From: Rhodanobacter sp.
GTDB taxonomy: Bacteria > Pseudomonadota > Gammaproteobacteria > Xanthomonadales > Rhodanobacteraceae
Length of the DNA: 40,778 bases
Assembly: GCA_031274955.1 (NCBI GenBank)
Contig: JAISPQ010000201.1
Location: forward strand, 1-40,778
Direction: 5' to 3'
Shown here in pieces: positions 7,682 to 16,237 of the stretch (position 1 is its first letter; the number at the start of each line of letters is the position of its first letter). The notes under the pieces were generated by a model. The model was not told where the DNA came from and did not search any database. It was given only the letters and a program-made list of their open reading frames with translations. The translations under genes were made by a program, and so were the position numbers.

Positions 7682-8782
7682 ATGCGTTCGTTTCGCCACT
7701 CGAAGTTATTCGCATTAAATATACAAAAATTTACTTTTAATTTTTGGATAACTATTGCGCTGAGCAGCGTGCTTGTGCTCGGTACGGTCGGCATGGCATT
7801 CGCTCAAAAGCAGCCACACGGCGATATCGCCAAATCGCTGCCGGCGACCCAGCTTTCTTCCGACAAACAGGCCGATCCCAGCGTGCCGCGGCCGGCGCCC
7901 GGATTCGCCCAGGCCCGTGTCGCCAGCAATCCGCAGGCGCCCGGCGCCAAGCCGGTCGGCATGCAGACCTGCATTGCTTGCCATCAGCTCGAAGCCGACC
8001 ACTTCACCCACACGCTGCATGCGCTAGGCTTGATCTCCGCGAACAAGGCCGAGCCCAACATCCCGGTGTGCGAAGCCTGCCATGGCCCCGGTTCGGCGCA
8101 TGCGGAAAAGCCGACGGTCAAGGGGCTCATCATCGCCTACACCCAGGGCGGCGGCACGCCGATCGATGTGCAGACCAAGACCTGCCTGACCTGCCACTCC
8201 GGCGGGCCGCGCGATCACTGGCTCGGTTCGGTGCACCAGCGCAATGACGTGTCGTGCAGCGACTGCCACAACCCGATGGCGAAGTTCTCCGTCGAAGGCG
8301 CGATGGCGAAGATGTCGATCAACGATACCTGCGCGCAGTGTCACAAGGATGTCCGCTTGCAGTTCAACCGCCGTTCGCACATGCCGCTGCCCGAAGGCCA
8401 GATGAGCTGCGCCGATTGCCACAACCCGCATGGCTCGCTGACCAATCCGTTGCTCAAGACCAACACGGTCAACGAGACCTGCTATCAGTGCCACGCCGAG
8501 AAGCGTGGGCCGTTCCTGTTCGAACACGCGCCGGTGCGCGAGAGCTGCCTGAACTGCCATACGCCGCATGGCTCGAATCAGAACACGCTGCTCGTCGCAC
8601 CGATTCCGTTCCTGTGCCAGCAGTGCCACACCCAGCAGCGCCATCCGAACGACTTGCAGTCGATGAATTCGCTGATGACCAGCAAGAACCGGGACGAACG
8701 CATCATCGGCCGCGGCTGCATCACCTGTCACGCGAACATCCACGGCTCAAACGCGCCGGCCGGCCCCAAATTCCACGAATGA
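7682..8782 (+). CDS. Decaheme c-type cytochrome, MtrA/PioA/DmsE type (copy 1)
   Basis: 366 aa. ATG 7682 follows a purine-rich GGGGGAAAG. The signal peptide is unusually long (1-41, ending GMAFA) and is encoded by AT-rich DNA unlike the rest of the gene. The mature part has exactly ten CxxCH haem sites: CIACH, CEACH, CLTCH, CSDCH, CAQCH, CADCH, CYQCH, CLNCH, CQQCH and CITCH. Proteins of this size and haem count (MtrA, PioA, MtoA, DmsE) plug into an MtrB-type barrel and pass electrons through the outer membrane. The barrel gene follows after 19 bp. It is close to copy 2 at 12529 over the whole mature region, but lacks that copy's short insertion between haems 6 and 7. The direction of electron flow cannot be told from sequence. 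Confidence 0.93.
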   Translation: MRSFRHSKLFALNIQKFTFNFWITIALSSVLVLGTVGMAFAQKQPHGDIAKSLPATQLSSDKQADPSVPRPAPGFAQARVASNPQAPGAKPVGMQTCIACHQLEADHFTHTLHALGLISANKAEPNIPVCEACHGPGSAHAEKPTVKGLIIAYTQGGGTPIDVQTKTCLTCHSGGPRDHWLGSVHQRNDVSCSDCHNPMAKFSVEGAMAKMSINDTCAQCHKDVRLQFNRRSHMPLPEGQMSCADCHNPHGSLTNPLLKTNTVNETCYQCHAEKRGPFLFEHAPVRESCLNCHTPHGSNQNTLLVAPIPFLCQQCHTQQRHPNDLQSMNSLMTSKNRDERIIGRGCITCHANIHGSNAPAGPKFHE

Positions 8783-8801
8783 CAGGCACAGGAGAACGGA
8801 A

Positions 8802-11417
8802 ATGACACACCTGATTTCTCATCGTCCTGCGCAGCCGCGCGGCCTGCGGGGACTCGCATTGACGGTATGGGCGACACTGGGCTGCTGTGCGTCGCTTGCC
8901 TTCGCCGACACCGGTATCGGCGTGGATACCTGGCGCGCCAACAAGCTCGACCCGAGCGGCGGCATGCAGAGCCAGAACTGCGATGCGGACGGCACCTCCT
9001 GGCTGTCGCCGCTGCAGCGCCGCACGCCGACCGGTCACCTGTACGACTGCGCGCACGGAGCGCCGCTGGTGCACGAGATCGACGGCTGGCTCTACTACGG
9101 CGTGCTGCAAATCGGCTATGTCGGTATCGGCGAGCAGAACACCGCGCTGTGGAACCGCTACACCGACTGGCGCGGCGATGACCTGCCGATCCTGGGGCTG
9201 CTCGATCTGCAATGGATCCGCCCGTCCGACGGCAGCTATGCGAACGTGCGCGCCAGCCGCATCAGCAGTGACGATCAGGTGTACCAGGCGGTGTTCGGGC
9301 GCGCGGGCGCTTACAAGGTTCAGGCGTTCATCCGCGATATGCCGAACATCCTCTCGACCGATGCGCGGCCGATCTGGAACGGTATCGGCACGAGCAATCT
9401 GACCTTGCCCAGCAGCCTCACTCCGGGCGGCAGCACGCCGGACCAGGTCGCGGCGGTTTCCGCTGCGGCGCCGCTGACGAGGCTCGGGGTCAAGCGTTCC
9501 AAGCAGGGTCTGAGCCTGAGCACCTACCTCACGCCCGCCTGGACTGCTTACCTCAACCTGAGCGACGAGGAACGCAAGGGCACACGTCCTTACGGCGGCC
9601 CGTTCTTCTTCGCGTTCGCGTTCGAGGGGCCACCGTTCAGCCTGTTGGACGGCGGCGTCAATGAAACGGTCAAGCCGATCAACGATTCGACGCTCAACAT
9701 CACCACCGGTCTGCGCTACGCCGGCCCGCAATGGCGCCTGGATTTCAGCTACACCGGCTCGTTCTATCGCGACAAACGCAGCGCCTACACCTACCAGTCG
9801 CCGTTCACGCTCTCACCGCTGCCGGTCGTTCCCGGCGCCATTTCCGCGCCGCTCTATCAGGGCCAGATGTCGACCGAACCGGACAACGACTATCACACCA
9901 TCCAGGCCACCGCGACGCGCAAGATCCCGTGGAACGGCGAACTCTCGGTCAGCGCCGCCGGCGGGCGCATGAGCCAGAACGATCCGCTCATCGCGCCGAT
10001 CAACTGTCAGGGCGTGTTCGGCATCGGCATCGGTAACCTGCAACTCGGCCCGCAGAACCCGATGCTGTACGACTGCAACTCATGGAACACCACCGATGCG
10101 CTGTCGCGCAAGACCGCGGACATGCGTATCGACACGACCATGTTCGATGCCCGTATCGTGCTTGCGCCGACCGCGCAGTGGAGTTTGCGCAGCGCGGTGA
10201 AGTTCGACCGCCAGGATTACCGCAACGTGTATCTGGCGTATAACCCGCTCACCGGGCAATACGGCTATCCGAGCGAGAACGGTGCGCAGGGCAGCATCGT
10301 CCCCGGCGAGATCGGCTTCTTCGACCCGGTGACCGCCCCCTCCGCGCTGACGCGCGTGCGCAGCCTCCCGCTCGACATCCAGACGGTCGATGCCAACGTC
10401 GGCGCCGACTGGAGGTTCAGCGACAAGAACACGCTCGGCGCCACGCTCGCCTACAACCGCTACGAGCCGACGCATCGCGAACGCACACAGATCGACACGA
10501 GCAGCGCAAAACTGACCTGGGTCAACCGCAGCCTCGACGGGCTGACTCTGCGCGTGAACTACACCACCCTCAAGCAGACGGGCAACACCTACACCTTCGA
10601 TCCGTATGCCTTCACCTGGTCGAAGAGTCTGCCCGGCTATGTGCCGCCCGTTACCGGCGTCCCGGTGCATACCGTCGATGCGATGCGCAAGTACGACATG
10701 TCCAGCCGCGACGAGAACAAGATCGACGTGATGGCGACCGTGATGCCGCGTGACGACATGACGGTGAGCGCTTCCGTGCGCGGCGACTGGAACCGTTACG
10801 ACGCGCTGATCGGCCGCCAGGGTTACGACACCGCCGGGGCGACGCTGCAGTGGGATTGGCAGTTCGCCACGCGCAGCGCTGTGGGCGCGTACATCGCCTG
10901 GGATCGCTCGCGTCTGGGCATGTCCAATGTGCAGGATCAGGCCGGCGGCGCGGGCGTCGATCCTGCGTTCGGCGGTTCCACCTACCCGCGGATCGGGCAG
11001 TGGTGGGCCACCGATACGCAGCGCGACTGGTATGCCGGATTGACGCTCAACCACGACATCGGCCGCGTACGCCTGGACTTGAACTGGAACACGCTCTACT
11101 CGCGCGGCCTGACCGGCTACACCTATGCCGGGCCGACCGCGCTGGCGCATCCGCTGAGCAACCAGATCGGCGCGGGGGGCGGTGCGTTTCCGGCCATGAT
11201 CTACCGCGTCAACTCGATCACCGCGGGGGTGACGGTGCCGTTCACGCAGCGCATTTCCCTGCGCCTGTTCGACACCTACGAACGCGGCCGCATCAACGAC
11301 TGGCACTACCTCGGTTTGGATCAGAGCCTGGTCGCCGGCAACCGCGTCTACCTCGATGCCGGTCCGCGCAGTTACCGGGAAAACCTGATTGCGCTTTTGC
11401 TCACCATCACGCTGTGA
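8802..11417 (+). CDS. MtrB/PioB-type outer-membrane beta-barrel (copy 1)
   Basis: 871 aa. ATG 8802 lies after CAGGAG. The signal peptide ends ..CCASLAFA (about 35) and the mature protein starts DTGIGVDTW. The rest is alternating beta-strand sequence with aromatic girdles and Asn/Asp/Gly turns, ending LLLTITL. Size and the partner decaheme cytochrome identify it as the barrel that sheathes the cytochrome in the outer membrane (MtrB, PioB, MtoB). Shewanella MtrB's N-terminal CxxC is absent. Instead there are two more widely spaced cysteine pairs (QNC..LYDC near the N-terminus; INCQG..LYDCNSW mid-protein), and both are conserved in position in copy 2. The next gene starts 7 bp downstream, so the three genes are an operon. 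Confidence 0.92.
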   Translation: MTHLISHRPAQPRGLRGLALTVWATLGCCASLAFADTGIGVDTWRANKLDPSGGMQSQNCDADGTSWLSPLQRRTPTGHLYDCAHGAPLVHEIDGWLYYGVLQIGYVGIGEQNTALWNRYTDWRGDDLPILGLLDLQWIRPSDGSYANVRASRISSDDQVYQAVFGRAGAYKVQAFIRDMPNILSTDARPIWNGIGTSNLTLPSSLTPGGSTPDQVAAVSAAAPLTRLGVKRSKQGLSLSTYLTPAWTAYLNLSDEERKGTRPYGGPFFFAFAFEGPPFSLLDGGVNETVKPINDSTLNITTGLRYAGPQWRLDFSYTGSFYRDKRSAYTYQSPFTLSPLPVVPGAISAPLYQGQMSTEPDNDYHTIQATATRKIPWNGELSVSAAGGRMSQNDPLIAPINCQGVFGIGIGNLQLGPQNPMLYDCNSWNTTDALSRKTADMRIDTTMFDARIVLAPTAQWSLRSAVKFDRQDYRNVYLAYNPLTGQYGYPSENGAQGSIVPGEIGFFDPVTAPSALTRVRSLPLDIQTVDANVGADWRFSDKNTLGATLAYNRYEPTHRERTQIDTSSAKLTWVNRSLDGLTLRVNYTTLKQTGNTYTFDPYAFTWSKSLPGYVPPVTGVPVHTVDAMRKYDMSSRDENKIDVMATVMPRDDMTVSASVRGDWNRYDALIGRQGYDTAGATLQWDWQFATRSAVGAYIAWDRSRLGMSNVQDQAGGAGVDPAFGGSTYPRIGQWWATDTQRDWYAGLTLNHDIGRVRLDLNWNTLYSRGLTGYTYAGPTALAHPLSNQIGAGGGAFPAMIYRVNSITAGVTVPFTQRISLRLFDTYERGRINDWHYLGLDQSLVAGNRVYLDAGPRSYRENLIALLLTITL

Positions 11418-11424
11418 GGCCGCG

Positions 11425-12198
11425 ATGAAAACCACCCCATTGACAAATACACTCGCCGCGTTGCTGCTGATCGCTGCCGGCGCAACCGCCCGTGCGGCGG
11501 ATACCGTCGTCGAACACCGCGTGAATACCGCGGTGAGCACACGCGCAGGTGTAGCAAACCTCTACGATATGCGCCGCATCGAACCGATTCGCGGCGATGC
11601 GGCGGCCGGCGCGGCGAAGGTGACGATCTGCGTCGCCTGCCATGGCCCGCAAGGTAACTCGGTCGTGCCGCTGTTCCCGCAACTGGCGGGACAACGCGCC
11701 GAGTATCTCTATGGCCGTCTGCTGGATTTCCAGGACGCCGACGAGAAGCTCCCCTACTACACCGCGGTGATACCGATGCCCCAACAGGCACGCGAGATGA
11801 GTGATACCGATCTTCGCGACATCGCCGTCTACTTCGCCGCGCAAGTGCCGGAAGTAACGTTACCGCCCACCTTGGCAGCGAACATCCACCAGGGAGAGGA
11901 ACTGTATCTTCACGGCGATTCTGAGCGCGGCATTCCGCCGTGCCAAGGCTGTCACGGCGCCTATGGCGAGGGTGGGCCAGTGGACGCGGGCAGTCAGTAT
12001 CTGGCCTATCCGGCCCTGCACGGACAGCATGCGGTTTTCATGACCGACCGTCTGCGCAACTATCGTGAAAATGGCGGCTGGCCGCACTTCTCGACCGACG
12101 ACAAAATCATGCACAGTGTTGCAAAAACCTTAAGCGATCAGGACATCAGTGCGATCACCAACTACCTGGCTTGGCTGGCGCCGACTTCCAGTCGTTGA
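11425..12198 (+). CDS. Diheme cytochrome c (c4-like), periplasmic (copy 1)
   Basis: 257 aa. It starts 7 bp after the barrel gene. A signal peptide (MKTTPLTNTLAALLLIAAGATARA) precedes two cytochrome c domains with CVACHG and CQGCHG haem sites. The first domain has FPQLAGQRAEYLYGRLLDF and, later, MPQQAREMSDTDLRDIAVYFA, the pattern of cytochrome c4 domains with a distal Met. The second has YPALHGQHAVFMTDRL..YR. In this operon it is the natural candidate for the soluble carrier between the decaheme cytochrome and inner-membrane oxidase or reductase partners, a position taken by other proteins in the Pio and Mto systems. That role is inference. It is highly similar to the gene at 16238. Confidence 0.9.
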   Translation: MKTTPLTNTLAALLLIAAGATARAADTVVEHRVNTAVSTRAGVANLYDMRRIEPIRGDAAAGAAKVTICVACHGPQGNSVVPLFPQLAGQRAEYLYGRLLDFQDADEKLPYYTAVIPMPQQAREMSDTDLRDIAVYFAAQVPEVTLPPTLAANIHQGEELYLHGDSERGIPPCQGCHGAYGEGGPVDAGSQYLAYPALHGQHAVFMTDRLRNYRENGGWPHFSTDDKIMHSVAKTLSDQDISAITNYLAWLAPTSSR

Positions 12199-12208
12199 GG
12201 GGGGCGGA

Positions 12209-12240
12209 ATTCCCCGCCTCGACGGATCGAGGCGGGGAAT
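12209..12240 (+). terminator. Hairpin after the first cytochrome unit
   Basis: ATTCCCCGCCTCGA (12209-12222) pairs with TCGAGGCGGGGAAT (12227-12240) around CGGA. No immediate T tract follows; a T-rich stretch lies near 12260. A related hairpin with the same CGCCTC/GAGGCG core ends the second unit at 17044. Confidence 0.65.
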
Positions 12241-12342
12241 ATCCTGCGCCCTTCCCACCCCTTTTTTTGCCGCCGCGGCCGCGAGGTCTGCGGCGGTGCT
12301 GTTTTTGCCGCTATCTGGCCCGGCTTCAGGCCGCTTTCCACA

Positions 12343-12464
12343 AAAAATGCTGCACTGCGGCGTGACGAATTGTCGCAGGTCACTTTATGCTAATTTCACA
12401 ACTTCGTCACAGTTGCTAAGTAAACGGGACAGACGTAGGTCACAGTTGCCCAGCAAACGGGACA
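12343..12464 (+). promoter_or_regulatory. Control region of the second cytochrome unit
   Basis: 12343-12377 repeats the 35-bp block found ahead of unit 1, including a dyad GTGACGAATTGTCGC (12362-12376). Two direct repeats follow, at 12406-12431 and 12439-12464 (GTCACAGTTGC..AAACGGGACA, 23 of 26 bases equal), with a 33-bp period or about three helical turns. These repeats have no counterpart in unit 1. They may be regulator sites or an insertion-element end. The remaining gap 12241-12342 holds nothing I recognise. Confidence 0.45.
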
Positions 12465-12528
12465 AAGTTTGGAAAGAAATTTGGAGAATGAAGCTCAAAC
12501 CGTCACAAGAATCTAAACGGGAGGCAAA

Positions 12529-13620
12529 ATGGGTTTTCGTCGTCGTAGTATCCTACCCGCCGCCATACTGAGCACCGCGTTCGCGGTGGGCGCAGTCGGC
12601 GTGGGGTTCGCCCAGCAGCAACGTGGCGATATCGCCCAGTCGCTGCCGGCAACTAATCTGTCTTCCGAGAAGCAGGTCGATCCCAGTGTGCCGCCACCGG
12701 CGCCTGGGTTCGCCAATGCGCATGTCGCCAACAATCCGCTGGCGCCCGATGCCAAACCGATCGGCGAGAAGACCTGCATCAGCTGTCATCAGCTCGAAGC
12801 CGAGCACTTCACGCATACCTTACACTCGCTCGGCTTGCATGTCGCTAACAAATCCGATCCCAACATCCCGGTCTGTGAAGCCTGCCACGGCCCGGGCTCG
12901 GCGCATGCGGAAAAGCCGACGGCCAGGGGCCTCATCATCGCCTACACCAAGCGCAGCGGCACGTCGATTGAGATCCAGACCAAGACCTGCCTGACCTGCC
13001 ACTCCGGCGGGCCGCGCGATCACTGGCTGGGCTCGGTGCACCAGCGCAATGGCCTGTCGTGCAGCGATTGCCATAACCCGATGTCGAAGTTCTCCGTCGA
13101 AGGCTCGCTGGCGAGGGCGTCGATCAACGACACCTGCGCGCAGTGCCACAAAGACGTCCGCCTGCAGTTCAACCGCCGCTCGCACATGCCGCTGCCTGAA
13201 GGCCAGATGAGTTGCGACGATTGCCATAACCCGCACGGCAACGTGAGCAACGGCAGCACCTCGTTGCAGAACTTCCCGCTGTCCAAGACCAATACGGTCA
13301 ACGAGACCTGCTACCAGTGCCACGCGGAGAAACGCGGGCCGTTCCTGTTCGAGCATCCGCCCGTGCGCGAGAGCTGCCTGAACTGCCATACCCCACATGG
13401 CTCGAACCAGAGCACCCTGCTCACCGCGCCGGTGCCGTTCCTGTGCATCCAGTGCCATGGCGGCGGGCATTACGGCAATGTGTTCGCCGGGACTGGCCTG
13501 GCGCCTCAGGCGACTTCGGCAGCGAACGTCAACGAGCGCCTGATGGGCCGCGGCTGCCTGAACTGCCATACGCAGGTGCACGGTTCGAATGCGTCGGCTG
13601 GTCCGAGACTTCACGAGTAA
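12529..13620 (+). CDS. Decaheme c-type cytochrome, MtrA/PioA/DmsE type (copy 2)
   Basis: 363 aa, starting after a strong GGGAGG. It has a standard signal peptide (MGFRRRSILPAAILSTAFAVGAVGVGFA) and ten CxxCH sites: CISCH, CEACH, CLTCH, CSDCH, CAQCH, CDDCH, CYQCH, CLNCH, CIQCH and CLNCH. Long runs are identical to copy 1, for instance around haems 3-5 and 7-8. Differences concentrate in the leader, in a short insertion (NVSNGSTSLQNF) before haem 7, and around haem 9, where copy 2 reads CHGGGHYGNVFAGTG. The role is expected to be the same transmembrane electron wire, paired with the barrel at 13639. Confidence 0.93.
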   Translation: MGFRRRSILPAAILSTAFAVGAVGVGFAQQQRGDIAQSLPATNLSSEKQVDPSVPPPAPGFANAHVANNPLAPDAKPIGEKTCISCHQLEAEHFTHTLHSLGLHVANKSDPNIPVCEACHGPGSAHAEKPTARGLIIAYTKRSGTSIEIQTKTCLTCHSGGPRDHWLGSVHQRNGLSCSDCHNPMSKFSVEGSLARASINDTCAQCHKDVRLQFNRRSHMPLPEGQMSCDDCHNPHGNVSNGSTSLQNFPLSKTNTVNETCYQCHAEKRGPFLFEHPPVRESCLNCHTPHGSNQSTLLTAPVPFLCIQCHGGGHYGNVFAGTGLAPQATSAANVNERLMGRGCLNCHTQVHGSNASAGPRLHE

Positions 13621-13638
13621 ACCGAAGGAGATATGGAG

Positions 13639-16230
13639 ATGACACACAAGATTTCTCATCGTCCTTCGCTGCCGCGTGGCATGCGGGGACTCGGATTGAC
13701 GGTACTGGCCACCTTGGGTTGCTGCGCTTCACTGGCCTTCGCCGATACGGGTATCGGCGTGGATACCTGGCGCGCCAATCCGCTGGACCCCACCGGCGGT
13801 ATGCAAAGCCAGGATTGCGCCATAGACGGCCCCACCTGGCTGTCGCCGCGGCAGCGGCGCACGCCGACCGGCAACCTGTACGAGTGCCCGAGTGAATCGC
13901 CGCCCGTGCAGGAGATCAACGGCTGGCTCTACTACGGCGTGCTGCAGGTCGGCTATGTCGGCACCAGCGGCGACAACAATGCGCTGCACAACCGCTACAC
14001 CGACTGGCAGAACAACTCGGTGATCCTCGGCCTGATCGATCTGCAATTGAGTCGTCCGTCCGACGGCAGCTATGCCGAAGCGCGCGGCAGCTACTTGAGC
14101 GATGACGATCGGTACTTCCAGGCGGTCTATGGCAAGGCCGGCGCCTACAAGGTTCAGGCGTTCGTCCGCGACATGCCCAATATCCTCTCGACCACGACGA
14201 AGTCGGTGTGGACCGGTGTGGGCACGAACATGATGCCCTTGCGACCCGGCTTCAAGCCCGGCAACACCTCGGTAGATGAGGCCAGCGATTTGGTGAATGC
14301 CCTGCCGAACACGACGATCGGTGTGAAGCGCAACAAACAGGGTATCGGCGGCAGCATGTACCTGAATCCGGAGTGGACGGCCTACCTCACCGTCAGCGAT
14401 GAGCAGCGCAAGGGCGAACGCCCCTATGGCGGCCCGTTCGCCAGTACGCCCAACGCCAATAGCGACATGGTCACCACCCTGAAGCCGATCAACGATTCGA
14501 CGGTCAATATCACCGGCGGCGTACGCTACGCCGGTCCGGAGTGGCGTTTGGATGTCAGCTATACCGGCTCGTTCTATCGCGACAAGTACAAGGCGTACTA
14601 CTTCGAACAGCCCTTCCAGGGGGCAGGCGCCAATTCTCCCAACCCGCTGACAGCGGTCGTCTGGGGTCAGATGGCGATGGAGCCGGACAACGACTACCAC
14701 AACCTCCAGGCCACGGTGACGCGCAAGCTGCCGTGGAACGGCGAGCTTTCGGTCAGTGGAGCGGTCGGCCGCATGAGCCAGAACGACGCGATACTGCCGC
14801 CGCTCTCTCCCTTGGTCTGCCCGTCGGGAACGCAATTTGGCCCTTATACCATCAGCGGCGTCACGAACCAGTACATCATTTGCGATCAATGGAACTCCGC
14901 GGCTGCGCTTTCGCGGCCAAACGCGGATATGCACATCAATACGTCGATGTTTGATGCGCACATCGTTCTGAATCCCTTCTCGAACCTGACCCTGCGCGGC
15001 GGCGTCAATGCCAACAACCAGGACTATCGCGGCACCTATACCGCGATAAACCCGCTGAACGGCTGGTATGGTTATATCTTGGAGAGCGGAGCGGGGTTCA
15101 ATTACCCGGCGAACGCGGCGACGGGCGCCCCGCCGGGCAATACACTGGCCATCGAAATCCCGGACGCTGCGGGAAATATAGCCGTCTCAGGAAACAACCG
15201 CGTCGGTAACATACCGCTGTCGATGCTGACGGTCGATGCCAATGTTGGCGCCGACTGGAGGGTCACCGACAAGAACACGCTGGGTGTGACGCTGGATAAC
15301 ATCCACTACGAGCCGGACAATCGCGAGGTGCAGAATATCGACACCAGCAGCATCAAGCTGACTTGGATCAACCGTAGCTTCAATTGGTTGACCCTGCGCG
15401 CGAACTACACCTATGCGGAGCAAAACAGTGGTTCTTCTTATAACCGGATAAATGCCGGTGCCGTGCAAGGCCTGCCGAACTACACGGGGGCCATCAGTGC
15501 CGTTCCGGGGGATAATATTGCCGGAGTGGTCAGGTTCGACATGGCGAGCTACACGCAGAACAAGATCGACCTGATGGCGACATTCATGCCGCGCGACGAT
15601 ATGACGATAACCGCCTCCGTACGCGACGACTTGAAGTCCTACCGGACCGACCTGTTCACTCCGCAATACGGCCGTACGACCTACGAAACCACCAGCGCCA
15701 ACCTGCAATGGGAATGGCAATTCGCACCGGGCAGCGGCATCAGCAGCTATATCGCCTGGGATGGCTCGCGTCTGGGCTTGGCTCAGGTGCAAGGCGCCAA
15801 CGGCCCTTGGTGGCTGACCGATGCACAGCGCGACTTGTACGGCGGAATCGACTACTTCCACACGTTCGGCGACCGCGTGCGCTTCGATTTCGGCTGGAAC
15901 TATCTGTACTCGCGCGGTCTGGATAGCTACAACTATCTGTCCTCAGCCGCCATCGTCCCCGCGGTAACACCGACGATCACCGGGCCGCAGTCGCTTGCGC
16001 TTCCGCGAATGGTCTACAGCGTCAACTCGATCACCGCGGGCGTGACCATGAAAATTACCCCGCGCGTTTCGTTGCGTCTGTTCGATACCTACGAGATCGG
16101 GCGCGTCAGAGACTGGCACTACACCGGGCTGGACAACAACCTGGTCATCAACCAGCACCTGTACACCGATGCCGGTCCGCAGAGCTACAAGGAAAACCTG
16201 ATCGCTGTGTTGCTCAACATCAAGCTGTGA
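13639..16230 (+). CDS. MtrB/PioB-type outer-membrane beta-barrel (copy 2)
   Basis: 863 aa. Two ATGs lie close together. The one at 13639 is chosen because AGGAG (13626-13630) sits 8 nt upstream, against only 2 nt for ATG 13633, and because it aligns with the MTH start of copy 1. The signal peptide ends ..ASLAFA before DTGIGVDTW. The barrel strands near both ends follow copy 1 closely. Divergence is strongest in segments that would be long loops, such as PPLSPLVCPSGTQFGPYTISG and the region near 15080-15210. The two cysteine pairs are kept. It ends VLLNIKL and is followed 7 bp later by the diheme cytochrome gene. Confidence 0.92.
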   Translation: MTHKISHRPSLPRGMRGLGLTVLATLGCCASLAFADTGIGVDTWRANPLDPTGGMQSQDCAIDGPTWLSPRQRRTPTGNLYECPSESPPVQEINGWLYYGVLQVGYVGTSGDNNALHNRYTDWQNNSVILGLIDLQLSRPSDGSYAEARGSYLSDDDRYFQAVYGKAGAYKVQAFVRDMPNILSTTTKSVWTGVGTNMMPLRPGFKPGNTSVDEASDLVNALPNTTIGVKRNKQGIGGSMYLNPEWTAYLTVSDEQRKGERPYGGPFASTPNANSDMVTTLKPINDSTVNITGGVRYAGPEWRLDVSYTGSFYRDKYKAYYFEQPFQGAGANSPNPLTAVVWGQMAMEPDNDYHNLQATVTRKLPWNGELSVSGAVGRMSQNDAILPPLSPLVCPSGTQFGPYTISGVTNQYIICDQWNSAAALSRPNADMHINTSMFDAHIVLNPFSNLTLRGGVNANNQDYRGTYTAINPLNGWYGYILESGAGFNYPANAATGAPPGNTLAIEIPDAAGNIAVSGNNRVGNIPLSMLTVDANVGADWRVTDKNTLGVTLDNIHYEPDNREVQNIDTSSIKLTWINRSFNWLTLRANYTYAEQNSGSSYNRINAGAVQGLPNYTGAISAVPGDNIAGVVRFDMASYTQNKIDLMATFMPRDDMTITASVRDDLKSYRTDLFTPQYGRTTYETTSANLQWEWQFAPGSGISSYIAWDGSRLGLAQVQGANGPWWLTDAQRDLYGGIDYFHTFGDRVRFDFGWNYLYSRGLDSYNYLSSAAIVPAVTPTITGPQSLALPRMVYSVNSITAGVTMKITPRVSLRLFDTYEIGRVRDWHYTGLDNNLVINQHLYTDAGPQSYKENLIAVLLNIKL

Positions 16231-16237
16231 GGATGCG

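Noticed and set aside
10080..11540. Long minus-strand frame opposite the first barrel gene
   Set aside because: It follows the codon pattern of the GC-rich plus-strand gene and encodes His/Arg/Val-rich sequence with no family match; a shadow frame.
13729..14961. Long minus-strand frame opposite the second barrel gene
   Set aside because: Same artefact as above. The plus-strand barrel has signal peptide, ribosome site and operon context.
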